Source of the DNA: Arthrobacter rhizosphaerae
GTDB lineage: Bacteria; Actinomycetota; Actinomycetes; Actinomycetales; Micrococcaceae
NCBI RefSeq assembly: GCF_023062595.1
Contig: NZ_JALLAN010000011.1
Location: forward strand, 110,202 to 174,201
DNA: 64,000 bases
Reading direction: 5' to 3'
Below are positions 52,664 through 62,315 of this stretch, in pieces (position 1 is the stretch's first letter; the number at the start of each line of letters is the position of its first letter). A model generated the notes under the pieces. The model was not told the origin of the DNA, did no database searches, and worked only from the letters and a program-made list of their open reading frames with translations. The translations under genes and the position numbers were made by a program.

Positions 52664-55600
52664 CTAGACGCCCGGCACCGCATCAACGGACGACGTCGTC
52701 AGGCCACCGGCCGGAGCTGCCGCGGAGGCAGCACCGACCTTGACGCTGACCCACGTTGTGATGCCGTTGGGGCCCAGGTTCAGGCGGGCCAGGTACGAAC
52801 CTTCGGCCAAGCCGGACCAGTTCACCGTGGCGGTGGTCGGGGTGCCGTTGGGTGCGACGATCGGGTTCGGGCTTACCGTCAAGTTCCCCGCGTCACCGGC
52901 AAGGGAGACAGCCTGAACAGTGGCCGTCGCAGCACCGTTCTCCGGAGTGGAGTATAGGTTGGCGACGATGTAGTAGGTGCCAGCGCGGGGGGCGTCCAGG
53001 TCCAGGAACTCGCTGGCGGACGCCGTCGCCACCTGTGTGGGCTCGAGACCTCCATTGCCGTCGGGCGCGTAGACCACCATGTCCCAGTCGACGTCCTCGC
53101 TCTCGGCCTGGATACCCAATCGGGTGAATTCCGTGCCTTCCGGAACAGTCACCGCAATCACCGCGTTGTGCTCGTCATTCCTGGGGGCGAAAGCGCCGGG
53201 TGTCTTGGTGATAATGGTTTCCGCCAAGGGTGCCAGTCCTTCCACGCCTACGGCAATGGGCGAGTCCGAACCGGAAACCAGGTCAAGAGTTCCGCTCCCT
53301 TCTCCTGTGCTGGAGCTGAAGGAGAACGACGGCGCGATCTGAGCGTCTACCGGACGGATCGCGATGGGCGAGCTGACGGTCCTCGGTCCCTTCCAGGTGA
53401 GCGTGCCAGTGCTGAACTTACCCATGGGAGCACTGATGTTCCGGATGGTGATGGTGACTTCGCGGGTTTTGCCGGCCTTGGCGAAGTTCAGGACCTGCGG
53501 CTCAACGTGAACATCGAATCCAGGCATGTTCACTTCAGGGGTGTACTGGCCCGGGACCAAAGCAGTCAGCTGGCGCTTGACGGTAACTTCTCCGACCAGG
53601 CTGCCCAAGGCGATGGACGGCAGGTTCAGGTCGCGTGCTCCAATACTGCCGGCTTCAGGCGATCCAGTCTCCATCCCTTGGCCGTTGAGGAACGCGAGCC
53701 AATCCTTGACGCCCGAGTTGTAAACCAACCCTGGATCGAGGACCCGGGTTGAGTCAATGTGACCGGCACCGCCTGCAAACGGATCCTTATTCGGTGAGCC
53801 ATCAGCATTCACCAGCGGGTAAGCCGTTGTCATCATTGCTGACTTGACCATCGACGGGGTCCACTTCGGCTGCTTGCTGAGCACCAAAGCACCGAAGCCA
53901 GCGATGTGGGGGGCAGCCATGGACGTACCGGACATAAAGCCGAACTGGGCTCCTGCATTGCCGATCGTGGATACGCCGGCCAGGACGTTGACTCCGGGAG
54001 CCGAGACATCCGGCTTAAGCAGGTCTCCACCGGAGGCCAGGCTTGGCCCGCGGGAGGAGAACCCGGCAATCTGGGGAACGGCCGGCAGCGGCTCACCGGT
54101 GAGGTCACCCTGGACGAGGCTGACGGTCAGTGCCGGGTTGGCGGCCAGCTTGGACTTGAGCTCAAGGCTCTTGGGTGCGTTCACGTGGACGGTGGGCAAC
54201 ACATGGTTGTCAGCGTCCTCAGAACTGGCGGTCAGGTTGACCAGGATCATGCCCACACCGCCTGCCCTTTGAACTTCCAGGCTCTTGAATGTGCGGTCGA
54301 TGACGCCACGGTCACAAACCACAACCTTCCCCGTCACCTTCGCTGCATCCAGTGTGTCCGGACCGCAAAGGTTGGCCGTAGTGGCTCCGGCAGCCGCAGC
54401 GTCGGCCGCCACAACTACGGGAGCATCCTTGACCTCGGTCTTCATGATGGAGGCACCGCGGTACAGCGAGCCGTCGGAAACCTTGACCGTTCCCAGCAGT
54501 TCGCTCGGGAAGGTGGAGGCTGCAACAGTTGTGAGCCAAGGGGCTGCATGGTTGACCGTCGAGGCCGTGGGGCCCGAGTTCCCTGCCGAGGCTGAGACGA
54601 AGACTCCGGCCGCTGCAGCGTTCAGGAATGCGAGGGAAACCGGGTCAGTGGTGCTGTTGGTGTTTCCTGAAATAGAGTAGTTCAGCACGTCAACGCCGTC
54701 CTTGATGGCGGCGTCGATGGCGTCAATGGAGGCGGAGGAGTAGCAACCGCCGGTGTCAGGATCATCGTCTTCCCAGCAGATCTTGTAGACAGAAACCTTG
54801 GCAGCAGGAGCAACGCCGGAACTCTTTCCGAAGCTCTTGCCGTCGATCGTTTGTTCGACATTGGCGTTACCGGCGGCAGTGGTGGCAGTGTGCGTGCCGT
54901 GGCTGCCGACGTCGACCGGTGAAATCAGTTCCTCGGGGGCGCGGTGCTCCGGCTCCACGCCTTCCAGGAACGCATCCGCGAAGTAGCGGGCACCGACGAC
55001 TTTGGAATTGCAGAGGCTGCCGTCAAAGGCAGCTCCGGATTCGATGCCCCTCTGGCATTCGCCCTGGAACGTGGTGCCGTCGGACTTCAGCATGGCGATC
55101 CGGCCATCCGCAGTCCGGTAGGGAACACCTACTTCTGCCTTCCCCTTAAGGGGCTGCACTGCTTCGCCGGCAAGGAACGGGTTGTCAGGGGCATAACCCG
55201 AATCGATAACACCCACCACGACGCCCTTACCGGCGTTGGCTTCGCCGCCAAACTGCTTGGCCCACACACCATCAGGTCCGGTGAGCTTCAGGAAATCGGT
55301 GGTGGTGTAATCCGGAGCGTTCTGAATATCGGGGGCAACCTTAAGCACTTTGCTGTCTTTTGCCAGGTCGGCAGCCTGCTCGGCGGTGAGCTCGGCAACA
55401 AAGGCGTTCAGGGCGGCCGTGAACTGTTTCTGAGGCGTAACTCCCTCCTGCGCCGCGACCTCCCGCTGTGACTTCCGCAGGTGGGCGTCGTAGGCCTTGT
55501 AATTCTGGCCCTCCGCATCGAGTTTGCGGCCCTGCTGTGGTTTTGTGGCGGGCAAGCCCGCTGTTCCGCCTTCATAGGCGGCCGCTGCCTTTTCGGCAAG

Positions 55601-55798
55601 CACCACAATGTACCGGCCATCCTGGTAAACGGTAGGGGCGTCGTTCTGGGTGGCTGCGCCGGGAGCTGCTGGCACCGCTGTAGCGGGGCTGACAGCGACG
55701 GTTCCAAGGAGCAGCGGAAGGCCAAGGGCTAACGCCGTTGCCTTCCGAATTCCTCTACCCCTGTTACCCATCGGGGTGCTGTGTCGTGGTGATTTCAC
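52664..55798 (-). CDS. Secreted S8 subtilisin-like serine protease
   Basis: 1044 aa. Signal peptide about 1-42 (ALALGLPLLLGTVAVSPATA). An I9 propeptide-like domain lies at about 60-160, then the catalytic domain with Asp199 (GVIDSGYAP), His300 (GSHGTHTATTAAGN) and Ser626 (SGTSMAAPHIAGFGAL). A PA domain is inserted at about 455-575. The C-terminal 400 residues are beta-rich fibronectin-like modules. A preproprotein of this build is secreted and self-processed. Start GTG 55798 is the longest; ATG 55771 is possible. A candidate promoter lies 80-110 bp upstream. It converges on the SSI-like genes. Confidence 0.94.
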   Translation of the reverse strand: MKSPRHSTPMGNRGRGIRKATALALGLPLLLGTVAVSPATAVPAAPGAATQNDAPTVYQDGRYIVVLAEKAAAAYEGGTAGLPATKPQQGRKLDAEGQNYKAYDAHLRKSQREVAAQEGVTPQKQFTAALNAFVAELTAEQAADLAKDSKVLKVAPDIQNAPDYTTTDFLKLTGPDGVWAKQFGGEANAGKGVVVGVIDSGYAPDNPFLAGEAVQPLKGKAEVGVPYRTADGRIAMLKSDGTTFQGECQRGIESGAAFDGSLCNSKVVGARYFADAFLEGVEPEHRAPEELISPVDVGSHGTHTATTAAGNANVEQTIDGKSFGKSSGVAPAAKVSVYKICWEDDDPDTGGCYSSASIDAIDAAIKDGVDVLNYSISGNTNSTTDPVSLAFLNAAAAGVFVSASAGNSGPTASTVNHAAPWLTTVAASTFPSELLGTVKVSDGSLYRGASIMKTEVKDAPVVVAADAAAAGATTANLCGPDTLDAAKVTGKVVVCDRGVIDRTFKSLEVQRAGGVGMILVNLTASSEDADNHVLPTVHVNAPKSLELKSKLAANPALTVSLVQGDLTGEPLPAVPQIAGFSSRGPSLASGGDLLKPDVSAPGVNVLAGVSTIGNAGAQFGFMSGTSMAAPHIAGFGALVLSKQPKWTPSMVKSAMMTTAYPLVNADGSPNKDPFAGGAGHIDSTRVLDPGLVYNSGVKDWLAFLNGQGMETGSPEAGSIGARDLNLPSIALGSLVGEVTVKRQLTALVPGQYTPEVNMPGFDVHVEPQVLNFAKAGKTREVTITIRNISAPMGKFSTGTLTWKGPRTVSSPIAIRPVDAQIAPSFSFSSSTGEGSGTLDLVSGSDSPIAVGVEGLAPLAETIITKTPGAFAPRNDEHNAVIAVTVPEGTEFTRLGIQAESEDVDWDMVVYAPDGNGGLEPTQVATASASEFLDLDAPRAGTYYIVANLYSTPENGAATATVQAVSLAGDAGNLTVSPNPIVAPNGTPTTATVNWSGLAEGSYLARLNLGPNGITTWVSVKVGAASAAAPAGGLTTSSVDAVPGV

Positions 55799-55880
55799 GG
55801 GTGGGTGAGACCTTTCATGAGGAATGGTCCGGCGTCGCCGGTCTCAACAGGGCTGGGACCAGCAACTCGATGACAGTTCC

Positions 55881-55909
55881 TGTAATCAGAGTGAGACCAG
55901 CCCTGTCAA
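55881..55909 (-). promoter_or_regulatory. Promoter of the subtilase gene
   Basis: On the minus strand TTGACA (55909-55904) is a perfect -35, then a 17-bp spacer, then ATTACA (55886-55881). The GTG start is about 80 bp further on. Confidence 0.6.
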
Positions 55910-56284
55910 ACAGTACAGACTGATAGCTGAATATGACATAGCGCACACGGATTTCGTAGCCGTTTTGTCATCTGCAATAGGGCGCCACGAAAGGATGAAA
56001 AAGTGGACCGGGGAATAACAAGCGGGTGGCTCCCCCCAGTGAGAACCACCCGCGCCTGTTGGTTGCCTGCATCGCTGGTTCGTGCCCTTTGGCAGCGTCG
56101 CCATGAATGGAGGGAGAAACAGCACGCTATAAATCAGACAACCGGCTTTTTAGGCCCGCGCATTCACGCTGCAACATCAACGCTTGCCGGGCCACGTGCC
56201 GATACGAAGAAAAATACCATTGACGCAGGGAATTTACCCGCGGAATAGAACATTTAAAAGTTTTGGAGACCATTTTTCAGGAAA
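55910..56284. other. Non-coding stretch upstream of the subtilase gene
   Basis: About 375 bp, noticeably AT-richer than the coding DNA. ORFs in it are short and lack ribosome sites. No further regulatory element, repeat or RNA gene was recognised. Confidence 0.5.
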
Positions 56285-56470
56285 CTATTCCCGCGGTGTC
56301 CTCACTACATCACTGATCCATGCCCGCGTTTTCTCGTCCATGTCACCGGCGACATTCGTTTGCCGGGCAGCGCGGTCAGCCTTCAGTTTCTGAAAAACCA
56401 TGCGTCCAAGTCCCGCGAAAACTGCGGCAGCCATGATGGGCAATAACAGGGATTTCGGCCTATCAACCAT
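56285..56470 (-). CDS. Small membrane-anchored hypothetical protein
   Basis: 61 aa: a short basic N-terminus, one hydrophobic helix (about 7-27, LLLPIMAAAVFAGLGRMVF) and a charged tail KLKADRAARQTNVAGDMDEKTRAW. AGGAT lies eight bases before ATG 56470. The composition fits a small membrane protein, but with no homology the call is tentative. Confidence 0.5.
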   Translation of the reverse strand: MVDRPKSLLLPIMAAAVFAGLGRMVFQKLKADRAARQTNVAGDMDEKTRAWISDVVRTPRE

Positions 56471-56686
56471 GGCGCAATCCTAGTGACCGGCCAGGGGCAA
56501 GGCCAGAGCCGCCGGCGGCTCACGTTTAAGGCTTGGAGCCCGTGAGCAGTTCCGTGATCACCCCGCTATCCGCCCACGGACACGTTCTGGCCTGTTCACA
56601 CTCAACCGCCCGAATACGGCACGAGCCTCTATGCCCGGTAGACTGGGCTAGCAAGCTCGCGGAGCGCCCTTTTCACGCTTTTTTGG

Positions 56687-56720
56687 TCTGTCCAGTCAGG
56701 CAGTCTGTCCAGTCAGGCAA
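56687..56720 (+). repeat. 17-bp tandem repeat in the purS leader
   Basis: TCTGTCCAGTCAGGCAG then TCTGTCCAGTCAGGCAA, head to tail, 70 bp upstream of purS and just after a T-rich stretch. The 56471-56790 gap holds this and presumably the pur promoter (a TAGACT at 56639-56644 is a candidate -10); nothing else is recognised there. Confidence 0.7.
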
Positions 56721-56790
56721 CAGCGGAACGGCGTGAGACGGCACCCCTCCGCTGCGCCCTTACCCAATGCTCACGCACAGGAGTTACCGG

Positions 56791-57042
56791 ATGCCCCGGA
56801 TCGTTGTTGACGTCATGCCCAAACCCGAGATTCTGGACCCGCAGGGGAAGGCAATTGTGGGTGCACTCCCCCGGCTGGGTTTCACCAGCTTCAGCTCTGT
56901 CCGCCAGGGCAAGCGCTTTGAACTGACCGTGGACGGTGAGGTGACGGATGCCGTCCTCGCACAGGCCCGTGAAGCTGCCGAGACGCTTCTGTCCAACCCG
57001 GTGATCGAGGACGTCGTCAACGTCGAGGTCGTCGAGGCCTGA
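56791..57042 (+). CDS. purS: Phosphoribosylformylglycinamidine synthase subunit PurS
   Basis: PurS, 83 aa, is the small subunit that bridges PurQ and PurL in the FGAM synthase step of purine synthesis. Family sequence: [29 protein letters not shown] and VEVVEA at the C-terminus. ATG 56791 follows AGGAG. It opens a coupled purS-purQ-purL operon with purQ starting 2 bp after its stop. Confidence 0.95.
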   Translation: MPRIVVDVMPKPEILDPQGKAIVGALPRLGFTSFSSVRQGKRFELTVDGEVTDAVLAQAREAAETLLSNPVIEDVVNVEVVEA

Positions 57043-57043
57043 G

Positions 57044-57832
57044 ATGACTGAACTTCCCCTGATCGGCGAAGCAGCCGCGGCTCCGTCCGCCGGCTCTCCT
57101 GATGCCAGCAGGCTCGCCGGCGCCAAGATCGGCGTGATTACCTTCCCCGGCACCCTTGACGACCGCGACGCCGCACGCGCCGTCCGTCTCGCGGGCGCCA
57201 CACCCGTGGCGCTCTGGCACGCTGACACCAGCCTCGGCGACGTCGACGCCGTCGTCATTCCCGGTGGATTTTCCTACGGTGACTATCTTCGGGCCGGTGC
57301 GATCGCCCGCTTCGCTCCACTGATGTCCAGGATCATTGATGCTGCGAACTCTGACGCGAGGCTCCCGGTCCTCGGCATCTGCAATGGCTTCCAGATCCTC
57401 ACCGAATCGCACCTCCTGCCCGGGTCGATGATCAAGAACGACCACCTGAAGTTCATGTGCCGCGACCAGGTGTTGCGCGTCGAGAACAACAACACGCACT
57501 GGACCAGCGACTACGCAGCAGGCCAGGAAATCACTGTGCCGCTGAAGAACCAGGACGGCCAGTACATCGCGGACGAAAAGACGCTCGACGCCCTTGAGGC
57601 TGAAGGACGTGTGGTCTTCCGCTACGTCGGCTTCAACCCGAACGGCTCACGGCGTGACATCGCAGGCATCTCCAACGCTGCCGGCAACGTGGTGGGCCTT
57701 ATGCCGCACCCGGAGCACGCAGTGGAGGTGGGCTACGGACCGGAGTCCCTCGATGGCATCGGCGGCACTGACACCGACGGTCTCGGGTTCTTCACCTCCG
57801 TCCTTAACAAGATCGTGGGAGACGCCAAGTGA
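57044..57832 (+). CDS. purQ: Phosphoribosylformylglycinamidine synthase PurQ (glutaminase)
   Basis: PurQ, 262 aa, releases ammonia from glutamine for PurL. Class I glutamine amidotransferase: nucleophile Cys in GICNGFQIL, oxyanion region [13 protein letters not shown], and the His/Glu pair in MPHPEHAVE. The first 25 residues are an extra extension. Its stop overlaps the purL GTG (GTGA), as expected for a coupled complex. Confidence 0.95.
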   Translation: MTELPLIGEAAAAPSAGSPDASRLAGAKIGVITFPGTLDDRDAARAVRLAGATPVALWHADTSLGDVDAVVIPGGFSYGDYLRAGAIARFAPLMSRIIDAANSDARLPVLGICNGFQILTESHLLPGSMIKNDHLKFMCRDQVLRVENNNTHWTSDYAAGQEITVPLKNQDGQYIADEKTLDALEAEGRVVFRYVGFNPNGSRRDIAGISNAAGNVVGLMPHPEHAVEVGYGPESLDGIGGTDTDGLGFFTSVLNKIVGDAK

Positions 57833-60147
57833 GCACCTCAGCTGAAACCGTCAGCAAAAAGTTCAACATCGACACCGTCGAGAACGCAGCCAAGACTCCG
57901 GACACGGAACTCCCCTGGGCCGAACTGGGCCTGAAGCAGAATGAGTTCGACGAGGTCGTGAAGGTGCTCGGCCGCCGTCCCACAGGCGCCGAGCTCGCCA
58001 TGTACTCCGTGATGTGGAGCGAACACTGCTCCTATAAGTCGTCCAAGAACCACCTGCGCCAGTTTGGCGAAAAGGTGACCGACGAGATGAAGAAAGACAT
58101 GCTTGTGGGTATCGGCGAAAACGCCGGTGTCACCAATCTTGGCGACGGCTGGGCCGTGACGTTCAAGATCGAGTCCCACAATTCGCCGTCGTTCGTGGAG
58201 CCCTACCAGGGTGCCGCAACCGGCATTGGCGGCATTGTCCGCGACATCATCTCCATGGGCGCCCGCCCCGTTGCCGTGATGGACCCGCTGCGGTTTGGCG
58301 CCATTGACCATCCGGACACAGCACGCGTTATGCACGGGGCCGTGGCAGGCATTGGCGGCTACGGTAACTCCCTGGGCCTGCCCAACATCGGCGGCGAGAT
58401 GGTCTTCGACTCCGTTTACCAGGGCAACCCGCTGGTCAACGCGCTGGCCGTCGGCGTCATGCGCCACGAGGACATCCGCCTGGCCAACGCCTCCGGTAAG
58501 GGCAACAAGGTGGTGCTGTTCGGTGCCCGCACCGGCGGCGACGGAATCGGCGGCGCATCGGTGCTGGCCTCTGAGTCCTTCGATGACACCAAGCCGTCCA
58601 AGCGCCCCGCGGTGCAGGTGGGCGACCCGTTCGCCGAGAAGGTCCTGATCGAGTGCTGCCTGGAACTGTTCAAGGGTTCACTGGTGGAGGGCATCCAGGA
58701 CCTGGGTGCCGCAGGTATTTCCTGTGCCACGTCCGAACTCGCCTCCAACGGCGACGGCGGCATGGAAGTTGAGCTGACCTCCGTCCTCCTGCGCGACCCC
58801 ACTCTGACCCCAGGCGAAATCCTGATGTCCGAGTCGCAGGAACGCATGATGGCCGTTGTCACGCCTGAAAACATTGCTGCTTTTGAGGCAGTCATGGACA
58901 AGTGGGCCGTTGAGTACTCCTGGCTGGGTGAGGTGACCGATACCGGCCGCCTGATCATCACCTGGGAAGGTGAGGTCATTGTTGATGTGGACCCGCGCAC
59001 CGTGGCCCACGACGGCCCGGTCTACGATCGTCCATTTGCCCGCCCGGAATGGCAGGACGCCGTTCAGGCCGACTCATTCACGGGTTCAGTTCAGGATGCG
59101 GCCCGCCCGTCCGCCCCCGCTGAACTGGCTGCAGCTGTCACCGAGCTCATCTCCTCGCCGAACATGTGCGACAAGTCCTGGATCACCAACCAGTACGACC
59201 GCTACGTTGGCGGCAACACGGCCATGGCCATGCCGGACGATGCCGGTGTGGTCCGTGTGGACGAGGAAACCGGTTTGGGGGTTGCCCTGGCCACCGACGC
59301 CAACGGCCGCTACACCTACCTCGACCCGTACCACGGCGCGCAGCTCGCGCTGGCCGAGGCATACCGCAACGTGGCCACCGCCGGCGCCGTCCCCATGGCC
59401 GTCAGCGACTGCCTGAACTTCGGCTCTCCCGAGGATCCCGATGTCATGTGGCAATTGGCTGAAGCCATCCGCGGTCTGTCCGACGCCTGCATGGTGCTGG
59501 GCATCCCGGTCACGGGCGGCAACGTATCCCTGTACAACCAGACGGGCAGCACCCCGATTCACCCCTCCCCTGTGGTGGCCGTTCTGGGAAAGCTCGACGA
59601 CGTCGCCCGCCGCACGCCGTCGGGTTGGCGCGAGGATGGCCAAGCCATTTATCTGCTGGGCACCACTGCAGCAGAACTGGACGGCTCGGAATGGTCGAAC
59701 ATGCGTGGACACCTCGGCGGCCTGCCGCCAAAGGTGGACCTCGCCGCAGAACGCGCTCTGGGCGAAATCCTGATCAACGCCTCCCGTGACGGCATGATCG
59801 ACTCCGCACACGACCTCTCCGAAGGTGGCCTCGCGGCTGCCCTCGTGGAATCCTCGCTGCGCTACGGCGTGGGCGCACGGATCGCCTTGCAGGATGTCCT
59901 GGACCGTGATGGCGTTGACCTCTTCACGGCGCTGTTCTCCGAGTCCCAGGGCCGTGCCGTTGTGGCCGTGCCCCGCTCAGAGGAGATCCGCTTCAAGGAC
60001 ATGTGCACCGCCCGCAACTTCGAGCACCTCCGGATCGGCGTGGTAGACGCTGCCAGTGGCCAACTGGAGATCAACGGCGTCGAGCCTTTGCCGCTTGACT
60101 CGCTCCGCGAAGCCCACGAGGCCACCCTGCCGAAGTACTTCGACTGA
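57829..60147 (+). CDS. purL: Phosphoribosylformylglycinamidine synthase PurL
   Basis: PurL small form, 772 aa, makes FGAM from FGAR, ATP and the ammonia delivered by PurQ. Family segments: [62 protein letters not shown] and [14 protein letters not shown] 57829 overlaps the purQ stop. The operon ends here; a long hairpin follows at 60187. Confidence 0.96.
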   Translation: MSTSAETVSKKFNIDTVENAAKTPDTELPWAELGLKQNEFDEVVKVLGRRPTGAELAMYSVMWSEHCSYKSSKNHLRQFGEKVTDEMKKDMLVGIGENAGVTNLGDGWAVTFKIESHNSPSFVEPYQGAATGIGGIVRDIISMGARPVAVMDPLRFGAIDHPDTARVMHGAVAGIGGYGNSLGLPNIGGEMVFDSVYQGNPLVNALAVGVMRHEDIRLANASGKGNKVVLFGARTGGDGIGGASVLASESFDDTKPSKRPAVQVGDPFAEKVLIECCLELFKGSLVEGIQDLGAAGISCATSELASNGDGGMEVELTSVLLRDPTLTPGEILMSESQERMMAVVTPENIAAFEAVMDKWAVEYSWLGEVTDTGRLIITWEGEVIVDVDPRTVAHDGPVYDRPFARPEWQDAVQADSFTGSVQDAARPSAPAELAAAVTELISSPNMCDKSWITNQYDRYVGGNTAMAMPDDAGVVRVDEETGLGVALATDANGRYTYLDPYHGAQLALAEAYRNVATAGAVPMAVSDCLNFGSPEDPDVMWQLAEAIRGLSDACMVLGIPVTGGNVSLYNQTGSTPIHPSPVVAVLGKLDDVARRTPSGWREDGQAIYLLGTTAAELDGSEWSNMRGHLGGLPPKVDLAAERALGEILINASRDGMIDSAHDLSEGGLAAALVESSLRYGVGARIALQDVLDRDGVDLFTALFSESQGRAVVAVPRSEEIRFKDMCTARNFEHLRIGVVDAASGQLEINGVEPLPLDSLREAHEATLPKYFD

Positions 60148-60186
60148 TCCCCACGGCCGCCCTGGCGGCGTGGGCCCAGGCTCAAT

Positions 60187-60242
60187 CGATTGCTCCGTAA
60201 CTGCCCTTTTGAACACTCAGAAGGGCAGATACGGAGCAATCG
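60187..60242 (+). terminator. Long hairpin after purL
   Basis: CGATTGCTCCGTAACTGCCC on the left pairs with the arm ending at 60242 over about 25 bp with one or two mismatches and a 4-nt loop. The following CTTCTT is only weakly T-rich. It marks the end of the pur operon. Confidence 0.7.
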
Positions 60243-60360
60243 CTTCTTAATCAGGGGCCACGTCTCCAGCCCGCCCTGATCACAGCCGCAAGGACCTTCG
60301 CCTCAGCAGGCTTGGCCTCATCGGCGGTGGGGTGGGACGCGGTGCAATCGATGGGGAGGG

Positions 60361-60654
60361 TCAATCCTCGCTGTTCAGCTCGCGTCGGCGTGCGCTGAGC
60401 AGCTCCACTTCCGGGCGCGCTGCCACAAAGCGTTCGACGGCGTCGAGCACCTCTACGATGTGCATGCGGTCGGCCGCTACCAGCCCAGCACCGATGGCGG
60501 TCCTGCGATATTGGTCTTGGAAGCCTGCCTCGGCCACGGAGACGTCGAACCTGCGTTTCACCTCGGCGATCAACGGGCGCACCACCGAACGTTTTTCCTT
60601 CAGGCTATGAACGTCGCCAAGAAGGAGGTCGAATTCAATCCAGCCGATCCACAT
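60361..60654 (-). CDS. DUF503 (YlxP-like) protein
   Basis: 97 aa, small cytoplasmic alpha/beta protein. DUF503 signature: WIGWIEFDLLLGDVHSLKEKRSVVRPLI and FDVSVAEAGFQDQYRRTAIGAGLVAAD. In Bacillus YlxP sits near infB-rbfA; here it is alone. Role not established. ATG 60654 follows TGGAGC. The TPR gene lies 37 bp upstream on the same strand. Confidence 0.85.
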   Translation of the reverse strand: MWIGWIEFDLLLGDVHSLKEKRSVVRPLIAEVKRRFDVSVAEAGFQDQYRRTAIGAGLVAADRMHIVEVLDAVERFVAARPEVELLSARRRELNSED

Positions 60655-60691
60655 GCTCCATTATGACCAGCAGGACACAGGGCGCCGCTCC

Positions 60692-61318
60692 CTATTTCGC
60701 TGCCGTCAGTGTCTGTTCGCATTCCCCGATGGCCTCACGTGCCTCCTGCTGCTGCCGTGGCGTCCCCACCCGCTCGGCCCATTGCTCGGCGAGCTGGAAC
60801 TCCACCATCGCCTCAGCAGAACGTCCGGCACGGTGAAGAATCCACCCGAGATTGCTGTGCAGCTCAACCATCCAGCGTTTGGTCCTCTCGTCGTGGACTG
60901 TTGACGCGTACTCCAGGGCACTCCTCGTCCAGGCCTCAGCATGCGCCGAGTCTGCTATGGCCAGCATGTGGAGGGCGTCGACGGCGAGGAAGTCCTCACC
61001 CAGATGATCAGCGAGTTCAGCAGCCTGTTCGAACAAAGGCACGGCCATCGCTTCATGGCCGCCGGAATTCAAGAGGCGGCCGCGCTCAAGGAGGACCCGG
61101 ACAGCAACCGTTGGTTCGTCGCCGTCGATGGTGTCCAGCAGGGCATCCGCTTCCTCGAAGCGGCCTTGAAGACCAATGGCGCGCCCCAACTGCGTGGCAA
61201 GTTCGGCGCGTTCGTCGTCGTCGTACTTGTCCTCTGTGATTGCCGCGCGGAAATGCGCCTCAGAGGCGGCAGGGTCATCAAAGTTCCACAGGTGGTCAAG
61301 GTTTTTCTGCTCCAGCAT
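60692..61318 (-). CDS. Tetratricopeptide-repeat protein
   Basis: 208 aa, all-helical. Several TPR-like units are visible (residues about 14-50, 55-90, 95-130, 148-185), for example ELATQLGRAIGLQGRFEEADALL and HSNLGWILHRAGRSAEAMVEFQLAEQWAE. TPRs mediate protein-protein contacts, so a partner or scaffold role is inferred. ATG 61318 follows AGGAG. Confidence 0.83.
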   Translation of the reverse strand: MLEQKNLDHLWNFDDPAASEAHFRAAITEDKYDDDERAELATQLGRAIGLQGRFEEADALLDTIDGDEPTVAVRVLLERGRLLNSGGHEAMAVPLFEQAAELADHLGEDFLAVDALHMLAIADSAHAEAWTRSALEYASTVHDERTKRWMVELHSNLGWILHRAGRSAEAMVEFQLAEQWAERVGTPRQQQEAREAIGECEQTLTAAK

Positions 61319-61357
61319 TCACTGCTCCTGATCCGCTCTCGGCATTAAACGTTGTGA

Positions 61358-61765
61358 TTATTCGGGTGAATTGGCAAGGCGCGCCCAGCCCAGCTGCTCT
61401 TGCTGCTTACGGCTCAGCGATGCCACCACCAGATCGTAGGAATCCTCCACCATGTCCCGGATCATGTCATCCGGCAGGGAACCGTCCAAACGGACGCCGT
61501 TCCAGTGAGTCTTATTCATGTGCCACGCACCCGTAATCTCGGGATGCGCTGTCCTCAACTGTTCGGCCAGGACTGGGTCGCATTTGAGGCTAACGGACAA
61601 GTTCTCCGGGTCCATCGAGGACAACGCGAACATTTTTGCATGCTGGCTGGCTCCGCCTGAGATTGCCGCCCGGACTTTGAAGACCGAGAATTCCGGGCCG
61701 AAGGGAAAGTCCTCAAAAGCTCCGGGAAAACTCAGGCATATCTCCCGAAGTGCAGTCACGTCCAT
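61358..61765 (-). CDS. MmcQ/YjbR-family DNA-binding-like protein
   Basis: 135 aa. The MmcQ/YjbR family fold: LREICLSFPGAFEDFPFGPEFSVFKV, FALSSMDPENLSVSLKCDP, and HWNGVRLDGSLPDDMIRDMVEDSYDLVV. Members resemble a double-wing DNA-binding fold; function is unknown. No strong ribosome site precedes ATG 61765, which may be leaderless. Confidence 0.85.
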   Translation of the reverse strand: MDVTALREICLSFPGAFEDFPFGPEFSVFKVRAAISGGASQHAKMFALSSMDPENLSVSLKCDPVLAEQLRTAHPEITGAWHMNKTHWNGVRLDGSLPDDMIRDMVEDSYDLVVASLSRKQQEQLGWARLANSPE

Positions 61766-61781
61766 GAGCCCGAGCCTACTG

Positions 61782-62231
61782 TCAGTCAGCTGCGCCGGGT
61801 ACAGGAGATACCTTTAGGCGCCAGGATTCCTGAGCCGGGCAGAGGTTCATCACCACGTCCAGTCCGGCAGCTTTGGCCCGTTCCGCAGCGGCCTCGTCAA
61901 TGACCCCCAACTGCAGCCACACGGCCTTTGCGCCTATGGAAATGGCCTGATCCACCACATTCCCCACCCGCTGGGAATTTACAAAACAATCCACGACGTC
62001 GACGGGCAGCATTTCCGGCGGGATGTCGCCGAGGCGCGAGTAACCGACCTCGCCGTGGACGGTGTCCGCCGGAAGGTTGATGGGGATGATTTCCATGCCC
62101 ATGCGGTCCCTTATGAACAGGGATGTGTCGTAGGCCGCCCGCCACTCATTGGAGGTGAGGCCAACGATGGCCCATCGCCCGGGGGTGAGCATGAGGCGTT
62201 CGACTACATCCGGATCATTAACGTGCGCCAT
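61782..62231 (-). CDS. CoA-binding domain protein (YccU-like)
   Basis: 149 aa. Rossmann-type CoA-binding domain: WAIVGLTSNEWRAAYDTSLFIRDRMGMEIIPINL, VVDCFVNSQRVGNVVDQAISIGAKAVWLQLG, and a C-terminal MNLCPAQESWRL. Stand-alone members of this family are uncharacterised. ATG 62231 (MAHVNDPDVV) is chosen; the ORF extends to 62297 with sequence unlike the family. Confidence 0.86.
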   Translation of the reverse strand: MAHVNDPDVVERLMLTPGRWAIVGLTSNEWRAAYDTSLFIRDRMGMEIIPINLPADTVHGEVGYSRLGDIPPEMLPVDVVDCFVNSQRVGNVVDQAISIGAKAVWLQLGVIDEAAAERAKAAGLDVVMNLCPAQESWRLKVSPVPGAAD

Positions 62232-62315
62232 GGTCCCCAGCCTACGCGTGCAGCCCGGGGCTACCCGGCCCGCCGCTCCGCATCCGGAGCACTGCACGCC
62301 GTGAGTCCGACGCAG

